Assembly: GCA_016793885.1 (NCBI GenBank) | Contig: JAEUHE010000042.1 | Coordinates: 1 to 64,000 of the forward strand | Direction: 5' to 3' | DNA length: 64,000 nucleotides | Source: Verrucomicrobiales bacterium | GTDB lineage: Bacteria > Verrucomicrobiota > Verrucomicrobiia > Limisphaerales > UBA11320 | Shown here: piece by piece, positions 25,867 to 34,000 of the stretch | How the letters are laid out: the number at the start of each line of letters is the position of its first letter | Position numbering within the stretch: the stretch's first letter is position 1 | The notes under the pieces: model-generated | Databases searched by the model: none | What the model was told of the DNA's origin: nothing | What the model saw: only the letters and a program-made list of their open reading frames with translations | Made by a program: the position numbers and the translations under genes

Positions 25867-26481
25867 TCAGGGCACGAGTGGACGCGCTCGGTAGAATCGG
25901 TTCGGGTGTAGGGTGGATTGATCGTCGAGATGGTTCATGAAGCCATTGGCATCCAGGCTGGCCGTTCCGATCACCGACCAGTCCAAGAACGATTGCGTCG
26001 CTTCAATGGCGTAACTCTCCCCTGGCTTGCCCTTCACGGTGACGACGATTTGGTTGTCTGGTGTGGACTCGATGCGGAGGATGGGCAGTCCGAGCACGAA
26101 TTGGATTTCGTTGGAGAATTCGCTTTGGGACCCATCTTCGCCGTACGCGGTCACCGCCACGTAGTAGCGCGTTCCCTCCACCAGCCCATTCAGCACTGCG
26201 GTGGTGACATTCCCCACCTCGGTTTCCTTCGTGTACAAACGACTCGTTGTCCCGTAGTGGATGGTGTATCCCTCGACCACCCAGGAGGGGCTATCCCAGG
26301 CCAGCGTCACTGGAAGCAAGGCCGCGGAGGAGGCGGTGCCTGCGGCGATTAATCCTGCGAACAGGATGAGACATAGCCGGCCCGAGCCTTTAGCCCGTGG
26401 AGGCTGCCGGCGCATCCAGCCAGGGCGTGTGACCGAATTCGGAGTGGGAGAGGTGGTGCGAGGGTAGGGGAGAGCGTGCAT
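25867..26481 (-). CDS. Secreted fibronectin type III domain protein
   Basis: A small exported protein. After an Arg-rich start there is a signal segment (LCLILFAGLIAAGTASSA), then one fibronectin type III domain (VTLAWDSPSWVVEGYTIHYG, LVEGTRYYVAVTAYGEDG, SEFSNEIQFV). It ends in the C-terminal domain common to this window's secreted proteins (GESYAIEATQSFLDW, NRFYRARPLVP). It could begin at the ATG at 26415 instead, which shortens the N-region. The partner is unknown. It is convergent with the response regulator, with 3 bp between stops. Confidence 0.75.
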   Translation of the reverse strand: MHALPYPRTTSPTPNSVTRPGWMRRQPPRAKGSGRLCLILFAGLIAAGTASSAALLPVTLAWDSPSWVVEGYTIHYGTTSRLYTKETEVGNVTTAVLNGLVEGTRYYVAVTAYGEDGSQSEFSNEIQFVLGLPILRIESTPDNQIVVTVKGKPGESYAIEATQSFLDWSVIGTASLDANGFMNHLDDQSTLHPNRFYRARPLVP

Positions 26482-26617
26482 GAGGTCATGATATCATCCT
26501 CGTCCGATCTGGCGGCTGGGCCTTTCCTAGCCTGCGCTAGGAAAAACCTGGTCTGGACCAAGCCCTGGGTAGAACACCCCATACAGGAGGGAACTCGATC
26601 TCTGTAGTCTTACTCTT

Positions 26618-27139
26618 ATGGGACTGAATTCCTCTCCACTCTGGGGTGAGCGCAACGGCGCAGCGCCTGGGGATGAAACGCCCCCAGGTCACGCCACGCT
26701 GCCAGTCGTCGCTGAGCCGGCGGTGCTCCCCGGCGGAAACCGCGTGCTCGTGGTGGACGACGATGTCATTGATCGCGAACTCACGACTCGCTGCCTTAGA
26801 AAGGCTTGGCCTGGCGCCAAACCCCTGGTTCTTGACTCCGCGGAGGGTGGGCTGGAGGCCGTGCGGCTGCTGCGTAAGGAGCGCTATGCGCTACTCATCC
26901 TGGACTGGAACATGCCCGGGCACGACGGGGCTGGCGTGATCAACGACCTGCTCCAGCTGGAAATTCGAATACCGGTAGTCGTATTGTCCGGCGAATGGAG
27001 AGAGGACATCCGCTTGGACTGGGCTCAGTTGGGGGCAGCTTACCTGAGCAAGAACTCGCTGACACCCGAACTTTTCAGGCAGGTGATTGTCGAGGTGATG
27101 CGGACGGCGGCCACCTCGTCTTGCTCCGCTCGCCGCTGA
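26618..27139 (+). CDS. Stand-alone receiver-domain protein
   Basis: A 173-residue protein with one receiver domain: acidic pair in RVLVVDDDVIDREL, phosphoacceptor Asp in LLILDWNMPGHDGAG, Thr/Ser position in VVVLSGE and Lys in YLSKNSL. A low-complexity stretch of about 40 residues precedes it and there is no output domain. It probably acts by protein contact. It lies just upstream of a PRC-barrel gene and acetate kinase, all on the same strand, suggesting one group. Confidence 0.85.
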   Translation: MGLNSSPLWGERNGAAPGDETPPGHATLPVVAEPAVLPGGNRVLVVDDDVIDRELTTRCLRKAWPGAKPLVLDSAEGGLEAVRLLRKERYALLILDWNMPGHDGAGVINDLLQLEIRIPVVVLSGEWREDIRLDWAQLGAAYLSKNSLTPELFRQVIVEVMRTAATSSCSARR

Positions 27140-27197
27140 GCGCCGTCGTAGTAACGCGGGGTTGGTGAATCCTTCTCAGCGGTCTCAGAAATGATTT

Positions 27198-27911
27198 ATG
27201 TTAAGAAGCATCAAGCAACTGTATGGAGCTAAACTCGGATCGGCGGAAGGCGAGGTAGGCCAGGTAACGGACTTCTATTTTGACGACCAGAATTGGGCCA
27301 TACGATATCTGGTGGTCGACACGGGCGCCTGGCTACCGGGGCGTGAGGTGCTCGTCTCTCCTCATTCGGTAGGCCCCATCCCTGCATCCGGGCACCTCCT
27401 GCTGGTCAATCTGACCCGGAAGCAAATGGAGCACTGTCCGCCGACCGATGCTCACAAGCCTGTTTCCCGCCAATATGAGGAAGAGTACTATCGCCACTTC
27501 GGGTGGCCTAACTACTGGCAGGGTGGTGGGCTTTGGGGAGCGAGCGGCTTACCGACCTTGCAGATGCCGGTGAAAGCACCCACCCGGCCGCGGGCGCAAG
27601 TCCCGTCCTCGGAAGTTCCGAAGTCGGACTCGCACCTGCGAAGCACACTGGCGGTAACCGGATATCAGTTCAAGACGACGGATGCGATCATTGGTCACGT
27701 GGGCGACTTCATGGTGGATTGCGAGAGCTGGGCGGTCACTCACCTGCTCGTCCGAACCGGGCACCGTCTCTCGGGTAAGGAGGTGCTGATCGCGACGGCT
27801 AACGTGGAGCGGATCAGCTATGAGGAGTCGACGGTCTTTGCCGGGCTGACCGGCGAGGCGGTGGAGCAGAGCCCAGCACACTCATTGGTTCCAGACGGGG
27901 TTGGCAACTAG
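27198..27911 (+). CDS. PRC-barrel domain protein, two repeats, cytoplasmic
   Basis: A 237-residue protein with two PRC-barrel domains (GAKLGSAEGEVGQVTDFYFD..WAIRYLVVDTG..LPGREVLVSP; GYQFKTTDAIIGHVGDFMVD..WAVTHLLVRTG..LSGKEVLIA). A linker is rich in aromatic residues (YEEEYYRHFGWPNYWQGGG). There is no signal peptide, unlike the PRC-BON protein at 22809. Cytoplasmic PRC-barrel proteins of this shape are common beside stress genes. It lies 29 bp before the acetate kinase, so the two may be cotranscribed. Confidence 0.88.
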   Translation: MLRSIKQLYGAKLGSAEGEVGQVTDFYFDDQNWAIRYLVVDTGAWLPGREVLVSPHSVGPIPASGHLLLVNLTRKQMEHCPPTDAHKPVSRQYEEEYYRHFGWPNYWQGGGLWGASGLPTLQMPVKAPTRPRAQVPSSEVPKSDSHLRSTLAVTGYQFKTTDAIIGHVGDFMVDCESWAVTHLLVRTGHRLSGKEVLIATANVERISYEESTVFAGLTGEAVEQSPAHSLVPDGVGN

Positions 27912-27940
27912 AGCGCCCCGATTACAGGCACGCCTGATTT

Positions 27941-29149
27941 GTGTTGAACGCGCCACTGATCCTTACCCTGAACGGGGGTTCCTCCAGCATTAGGTTTGCC
28001 TTCTATGGGGCAGGCGAATCGCTGGCTCGGTTATGCCATGGAAAAGTGGAAGGACTTGGGCTTGCCGAGCCCCGATTGAGCTTTGCGGCGTCTGGGGGAG
28101 AGGTGGTAGAATCCTTGCTCCTCTCCGCGGCCGACCGGAAGGCCCCGGTAACTTTCCTGCTCGAATGGCTCGCTTCGCGACCTGAGTTTGATCGCATTGA
28201 GGCAATCGGGCATCGGGTGGTGCATGGGATGGGCCAGACCCAGCCGGAAGTCGTCACGACGCAGTTGCTCTCCGAACTTCATCGAATTCGGCTGTGTGAT
28301 CCTCAGCATCTTCCCCGTGAAATTGAGCTGATGGAACTTCTGCGTCGCCGTTTGCCGGAGGTCCCTCAACTTGCCTGTTTCGACACCGCGTTTCATTCAG
28401 GAATGCCGCGTGTCGCAACCCTCTTTCCCATCCCGCGGCGGTTCGAATCCAAAGGAGTCCGCCGCTATGGTTTTCACGGACTTTCCTACGCCTACCTCCT
28501 GGAGCAACTGCAGCACCTGAATGATCCGGCGGCGTCAATCGGCCGGGTAATCCTGGCACATCTGGGCAGCGGCGCGAGCATGGCGGCTGTCTTGAATGGG
28601 CGGAGCGTTGACACGAGCATGGGGTTCACGCCTACCTCAGGACTTGTGATGAGCACGCGGTCTGGTGACCTGGATCCCGGACTGGTCCGATTCCTGGCTC
28701 GCACCGAGGGGATGACGATGCACCAGTTTGATCAGATGGTGAATCATGAATCCGGGTTGCTCGGTATTTCGGAAACGAGCCCCGATATCCGCGACTTGTT
28801 AAAAACCGAGGCGAAAGATCCGCGGGCTGCGGAGGCGGTGGCCTTGTTTTGTTATCAGGCCAGGAAGTGCATTGGCTCGTTCGCAGCGGCTTTGGGTGGT
28901 CTCGACACTCTCGTGTTTTCGGGAGGAATTGGAGAGCATCAGGCCTGCATTCGGACGAGGATCTGCGAGGGACTTTCGTTCCTGGGGATCGAGGTGGATC
29001 CCACTCTGAATGCTGCGGGTGAAGGCCTGATCTCCCGCCCCGGCGCCCGGGTGAGCGTCCGGGTGATCGCTACCGACGAGGAGTTGATGATTGCGCGCTC
29101 GGTCTGGCGTGCGTGGGGAGCTTCTCGCCTGAGGATGGAACTTGCCTGA
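27941..29149 (+). CDS. ackA: Divergent acetate kinase (acetate/propionate kinase family)
   Basis: Makes ATP from acetyl phosphate, or the reverse. The ASKHA fold is clear: LTLNGGSSSIRF, IGHRVVHGM, CFDTAFHSGMP, ILAHLGSGASMAAVLNG, DTSMGFTP, RSGDLDPGL and VFSGGIGEH. Several usual residues differ from the textbook enzyme: FHGLSY where most have FHGTSH, IRF for LKF, and TSGL where LEGL is common. This suggests a divergent subfamily. The start is a GTG. The position after PRC-barrel and receiver genes hints at a stress or fermentation role, perhaps with a phosphoketolase encoded elsewhere. The last 80 bp overlap an antiparallel gene. Confidence 0.9.
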   Translation: MLNAPLILTLNGGSSSIRFAFYGAGESLARLCHGKVEGLGLAEPRLSFAASGGEVVESLLLSAADRKAPVTFLLEWLASRPEFDRIEAIGHRVVHGMGQTQPEVVTTQLLSELHRIRLCDPQHLPREIELMELLRRRLPEVPQLACFDTAFHSGMPRVATLFPIPRRFESKGVRRYGFHGLSYAYLLEQLQHLNDPAASIGRVILAHLGSGASMAAVLNGRSVDTSMGFTPTSGLVMSTRSGDLDPGLVRFLARTEGMTMHQFDQMVNHESGLLGISETSPDIRDLLKTEAKDPRAAEAVALFCYQARKCIGSFAAALGGLDTLVFSGGIGEHQACIRTRICEGLSFLGIEVDPTLNAAGEGLISRPGARVSVRVIATDEELMIARSVWRAWGASRLRMELA

Positions 29150-29897
29150 GGCGAACCCGGCCGGCCTGGCGGGAATGGAGCATGTGGAGTGATTCACGCA
29201 ACCCAGAGCCGAGCGTGCGTGCGGAAGGTAAAGCCTTGCCTACCACCAAAATTCTATTTTGAAACTCTCGGAAATCAATCACTCGGGCCGAGGGAAAATG
29301 AGCCGCGATTTGCCGGATCTCGCGTCCTCCCGCCGTGCCGGTCGGCGGCAGAAGGTTGAAGACCCCAACTCCGTCCCGGTTCAATCGGCGTCGAATCAGC
29401 TGAGGCATCACGGTCCAGGAGATTTCGGGCTTCACGACGTCGCCGTCTTTCGGAATGGAAAGATCCTCGACCAGGAGCGCGAAATCGCGCGGCTGCGCCT
29501 GGAGCCAGACGGCTGCGTCGGAATGGGTCCACTGCACTGAACCTCTCCAGCGGGGACAATGCCGGCGGAACAGGTGATAAGCCTCCAAATCAAGATCCAC
29601 AGAATCGATCCGTCTCGCGGGAGCGAGCGCGCTGAGTGGCGCCATCATTCCTCCCCCCGCAAAGCCCAACAGGCCCACACGTCCAGTCGGAGCCAGTAGC
29701 CCGATCAGAGCCGCCAGCACATCGAACACGCTGTGGGTTGGTCCGGAGGATGTCCGGAGTTCGCTGATCACGACTCCATGCTGGCTGAGCCGTAGTCCGT
29801 GGGCGGTTCGGGTGATCTTCACGACGGGGATATCGCAGGGTGCATCCTCGGTGTCACGCTGTTTGTGTCGGCTGGACGCGGAGCAAAGGACGGCCAA
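29070..29897 (-). CDS. Spermidine-synthase-like SAM-binding protein
   Basis: A Rossmann-fold protein resembling spermidine synthase and related methyltransferases. HGVVISELRTSSGPTHSVFD is followed by the nucleotide-binding motif GLLGFAGGGMM and an acidic strand end IDSVDLDLEAYHLF. Later come DAAVWLQAQPRDFALLVEDL, near where spermidine synthases have their catalytic Asp-rich DLI segment, and GVGVFNLLPP. The start is uncertain: a TTG at 29897, which overlaps the remnant of another gene, or a GTG at 29822. The C-terminal 35 residues are basic and lie over the end of the acetate kinase gene on the other strand. The substrate is not predictable. Confidence 0.72.
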   Translation of the reverse strand: MAVLCSASSRHKQRDTEDAPCDIPVVKITRTAHGLRLSQHGVVISELRTSSGPTHSVFDVLAALIGLLAPTGRVGLLGFAGGGMMAPLSALAPARRIDSVDLDLEAYHLFRRHCPRWRGSVQWTHSDAAVWLQAQPRDFALLVEDLSIPKDGDVVKPEISWTVMPQLIRRRLNRDGVGVFNLLPPTGTAGGREIRQIAAHFPSARVIDFREFQNRILVVGKALPSARTLGSGLRESLHMLHSRQAGRVRLRQVPSSGEKLPTHARPSAQSSTPRR

Positions 29898-30033
29898 TCT
29901 GGCGTGATTCCCGGTTGGCTGTTTCGGCGATGGAACGCGTCGTCTCTCCCAGCAGGCTGGCAGCGTCAGCCAGGCGAGAGTGATTCAGGTAGGCCACGAG
30001 GCTCATCCCGGCGACCTGCTTGAAGGGCTTCAT
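29854..30033 (-). pseudogene. Remnant of an AraC-family regulator
   Basis: Read from an ATG at 30033, the product MKPFKQVAGMSLVAYLNHSR continues LADAASLLGETTRSIAETANR. This matches the middle of the AraC DNA-binding domain (Fk.vtGms..eYl...R...A..LL..t..sIaeiA). The second helix-turn-helix half (GF.D.SYF...F) is absent: the frame runs on unrelated sequence to a TGA at 29854-29856. It overlaps the start of the spermidine-synthase-like gene. Confidence 0.6.
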
Positions 30034-30394
30034 TCTGCCAGCCTTCCTGGCACAACACCGAGGATCTTGGTCGACTCATGATAATTATTCGCTTTATTCA
30101 TAGTCTGCATCGTTAATCCTTCATGCCACCGATCGACTAGACCTTGACCCTCCAGGCTTTCCGATTATAGTAACCAAATCTTCTCAGCGATTTAAGGGAA
30201 ACTCTATGTTCCAACTGGTGCATCGAGCTTCCGGCGTTGCTGAAGCCAGCAGGCGGATTGGCTTGAAAGATCTCAAGGGCGGGGCTGAGGTAGCTCAGCG
30301 CGCGTCCGGAATCCGGCAGAAGAAGATCGTTGGAGCACATCGGGCAGGGAGGTTCGGGCGTGCTGCAGGTTGTTAGATTTGACGTAACTGGACT
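30034..30394. other. Intergenic stretch upstream of the giant-gene operon
   Basis: An AT-richer stretch (around 30075-30115) should hold the promoter for the 30395-59037 operon. A short minus-strand frame at 30137-30340 starts with MCSNDLLLPDSGRALSYL and could be a further gene remnant; I do not recognise it. Confidence 0.35.
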
Positions 30395-31072
30395 GTGAAC
30401 CTTGAGGGTATGGCCGAAGTCGTTGTTTCTCCACTTACTCGGAGGAGTTGGCGTGCTCGGGTGGCTTCCTGTGCTGCCCTCGTCATGGCCGTTACCCTGC
30501 CTGCAGCGCCCTTAACTGGCCTTTCACAGGGCACCCTCGATCCGGCTCTGTATGTCCTGACGGCCGACGGCAGCCAGGCTCTCCACACCCGGTCTTTTAA
30601 CTTCAGCCTGCCCCAAGGAACCTCGGCTCCTCTGGAGTTTAAATTTGGGTTTGAGACGGATGAGGTGTTTGGACCTGGCGAATTTTTCGACTCCTTTACC
30701 CTGAGTTTGCGGACCCTGGACGATTTGTTCACCCTCATCCTGGTCACCGCGGACGCCAGCGGCGTCTTATTTGCACCTCCCACCCCCGGCACGGAGCCTT
30801 TGGCCGACTCGGCCTTGACCCGCAGCCCCATCCCATCCCCTTCGCTGACTCCTCATCTCGCCCAGCAGCATTCGTTCTCGGTGAGCGCCGTGCTACCCGA
30901 GAACCTATTGGGTCGGGAAGTGACTCTCTTCTTGGATCTCTTTGACAACAATAACGGGGTTATCTCCCACGGCTGGCTTGCCGATATCACTGTGGTTCCA
31001 GAGCCAACGCTCTGGCCGCTGGTCCCTTTGGCTGGCTTGGTTTTGTTCCTCAAGCGATCTCGCAAACACTGA
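30395..31072 (+). CDS. PEP-CTERM sorting domain protein heading the giant-gene operon
   Basis: A secreted protein of about 225 residues. The start is a GTG at 30395 or an ATG at 30410. A signal segment (CAALVMAVTLPAAPLTGLS) is followed by a beta-rich domain with ELFFD-like acidic patches (FGFETDEVFGPGEFFDSFTL, VTLFLDLFDNNNGV). It ends VVPEPTLWPLVPLAGLVLF and KRSRK, a PEP-CTERM tail. The stop is three bases before the ATG of the 4318-residue RHS gene, so the two are probably translationally coupled. That makes a small surface-sorted protein the first product of the operon. Confidence 0.85.
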   Translation: MNLEGMAEVVVSPLTRRSWRARVASCAALVMAVTLPAAPLTGLSQGTLDPALYVLTADGSQALHTRSFNFSLPQGTSAPLEFKFGFETDEVFGPGEFFDSFTLSLRTLDDLFTLILVTADASGVLFAPPTPGTEPLADSALTRSPIPSPSLTPHLAQQHSFSVSAVLPENLLGREVTLFLDLFDNNNGVISHGWLADITVVPEPTLWPLVPLAGLVLFLKRSRKH

Positions 31073-31075
31073 AAG

Positions 31076-34000
31076 ATGAATACGCGGCCTCGTAGTTTAG
31101 CTGTCTGGAGTTGTGCCGTCATGCTGTGGCTCTCCGCATTGGGCTCTGTCTCGGCACAGACCGCGACATTCGACCTGAAAGGCGTGCGCATCGAACTGCA
31201 GGAAATCACTGCGGACACCGCTGTCTTTTTTCGGTCATTGCGCCTGAACCGCGCCCTCAACCAGTGGAACGTGGAAGTGACGGTTTCGAATCGTGCCGAT
31301 CGCGCTGTGTCCGGGCCCCTCGTCTTATTGGTGGAGTCCTTCCGAGGAACCAGCGGACCTCTACTTGTCGACGGCACGCTTCCGGGGGCAACGCTCCAGT
31401 CGTTCTATGATCTCAGCAGCTTCCTCCCCGGCAGCGAACTGGGCGCCCGTCAAACGACGGCCTCCCGAACTCTAAGCCTCGGCTTCAGCAGCGGCTCGCC
31501 CGTGCTGGTGACACGCGTCTTCGCGGGAACGCTTCCTCCCCCGGTTCCGGTTGGTGTCACCCGGTCCCTCAACGAGGTCGGCCAGCCGCTGCCAGGGGCC
31601 ACCTTGACGGTAACCGGGCCGACGCCCGAGTCCTCCGCGGTGTTGCCAACAGATCATCCCACGGGGGTCGCGTCGTTCGGCGGCAGTTCAGGTCTCCATC
31701 GGCTGAGATTCTCGCTGGACGGCAACCTCTCGGTCTGGCGGCAGCAAACCCTTTCTACCGGCAACGTCGCGGTGGTTCCCAATCCGCGCCTGACGCCGCG
31801 CAGTTCTCGCGTCGTTGAATTGACTCCGTTGGGGGGGAGTGTGGTGACCAACGATGCGGGGACAGTTCGGATCGTCGTGAACGCCGGAGCCTTCGGCGGC
31901 TCGGCCAGCCTGCGGCTCACCGGACTCACCGGGCAGACCCTGCCGGCGTTTCTGCCGCAGGGGTGGAGCCCGATGGTCGCGTTTCATCTGGAGAGCAGCT
32001 CGCCTCCTGCCCAGCCATTGCCCGCGGCCCTTACCCCCGCGGGACCGGTCGGCACCGCCGAGGTGGCGGCTTTGGTGCACTGGAACGAAAACAGCCTCTC
32101 GTGGGAGGTGGTGCAGGTTTTGGGTGGCCGCGGTGCGGAGCCCCTGGATGTCTTTCTGCCAAAGTCCGGAAGTTATGCGCTGGTGGTCGGTGATACCGGC
32201 GAGTTGGTGCCGCCTGTGCCGAATGCCGGACAGCCTCTCCAGCCCAGCGCTGCCGTGGCCGCACCCATAGCCGGGTTAACCGCCACAGGTGTGGTGGATC
32301 CGAGCTCGAGTCCGGCCAGCCAGATTCCCGCGCGCGTCACCGGCCAGGCCACGGTGACGTTGAATCACGCGTCGGCTAAGCTGCCCAGCGGAACCTTGCT
32401 GCGCGGAGAGGTGACGGAAACCTATCTGCTGAAAGACGGCAGCGCACGCGTCACTCCCTCCTACGAGCAGTTTTTTGTGGCCTATCAGCGGCCGGGCGAT
32501 GAAAACCCTCAGACCATCCAAGCATCCTTTCCGATGCGTCCCCTGCTGCTGTTTGGTTCGGAGGAACTCGCCTCCGCGACGGTGCGCATCCAGGTGTTGC
32601 CCTTGGCGCCTTTTGACGGACGAGCTTTGGATCAGCGGGGGGGGCAGCTTGCCCTGCCCAACGGCGGCCGAGTGCTTATCGGCGCTGGGCAGCTCACAGG
32701 CCCGACTGCGTTTCGCATCAGCCCGATCTCGCTGGCTCCATTCACGAACGCTCTCCCTCTCCCGATGTCAGCTCTCGGCGGATTCGAGCTCACCTTTGAT
32801 GGCGGCCGTCTCACCGGTCCTTTGGCCCCTCGTTTTGATGGGCTCCCGACGAACGCCGTCTTCGTGCTGGCTCGGGTGGTCAGCGAGGTCGGACTTTACG
32901 GGCTGGAGCCAGTGGAGCGGTTGGTGACCTCGTCGGTAGGCTCGGTCTCGAGCGCCGAGCCGCTGTCCGGCGATCGGCTGCCCGGGATCCGCGGTTCGGG
33001 CCAATACGTGCTGATCCGGGTGGACAGCCCGCAAGGCCTCATCAGCGGCGTGGCGCGGGATGGCCAGGGTAGCCTGCGGTCCGGAATGCCGGTTCGTACC
33101 GCCGGAACGCCCTGGTTGGCGTTGACGGATGCCCAGGGAAGATACCGATTGGTGGCTTCGTCGGGTAGCCGACAGATCGAGGTGACTGATCCGGTCACGG
33201 GCGATAGTGGTTCATCTCTCGTGACCGTGGTTAACCCGCTCGAGGTCGTGACTCAGGATCTGGTCTCCGCCCCGGTTGGGCCTCGAGTGATTTCCATCAC
33301 CCCGGCGGACAATGCGACGAAGGTCGCCCCGATCACAGCCATCACCCTCCAGTTCAGCGAGCCGCTCAACCCCGCAACGGTTGTCGGAAATGGAATTCAG
33401 CTGCTCGGCTCAGACGGGCTCGCCGTCACCGCCTCGATGAGCCTGGACCCAAGGCTTAGTCGCGCGACGTTGACCCCGGGCACCACGCTAGATGCCGGCA
33501 CGACTTATCGAGTGGTTCTCGCCCGGACGATCGCCGACAGCTCCGGAATGGCCCTGGTGGGCACCAATGAGTTCCGATTTACGACCCTGGCGGCATCACG
33601 AGTGGGCGAGACTATCGCCGAGTTGGTGATCTATCAACCGGGGGCCACCAACGTTCCAGCCGCGATCGTCGCACAAATTCCTGCCTATCGTCCGGGAACG
33701 GTTCCCAACGCGATCGTCGTTCATGGGTCGGTCGGAACTGCCGATCCTGAGGTTCCCGTGATTTTGGTGAACGAGTCCACCGGCGATACCGCCACGGTGC
33801 TTTCCAACGTCGACGGTAGCTTTGCCAGTGTGATTAGCGGCGGGCAGGAGGACATCGTGACCGCAACGTTTGTGAACCTGAACGGAACGCGCGTTTACGT
33901 CGCCACGGCCAGGCAGGAATTTGACAATGGGTTTACCGGGCTGTTCACGCAGGGAGGTGTGCTGGAAGCCCAGTCGCCGCGGGGGCCGGTTCGACTGACG

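Noticed and set aside
28430-28460. GGTTCGAATCC resembling a tRNA T-arm
   Set aside because: It lies inside the acetate kinase coding sequence and no acceptor or anticodon arms are nearby.
29070-29897. True polyamine synthase assignment
   Set aside because: Only the nucleotide-binding half matches well; substrate residues cannot be confirmed, so the call is kept general.
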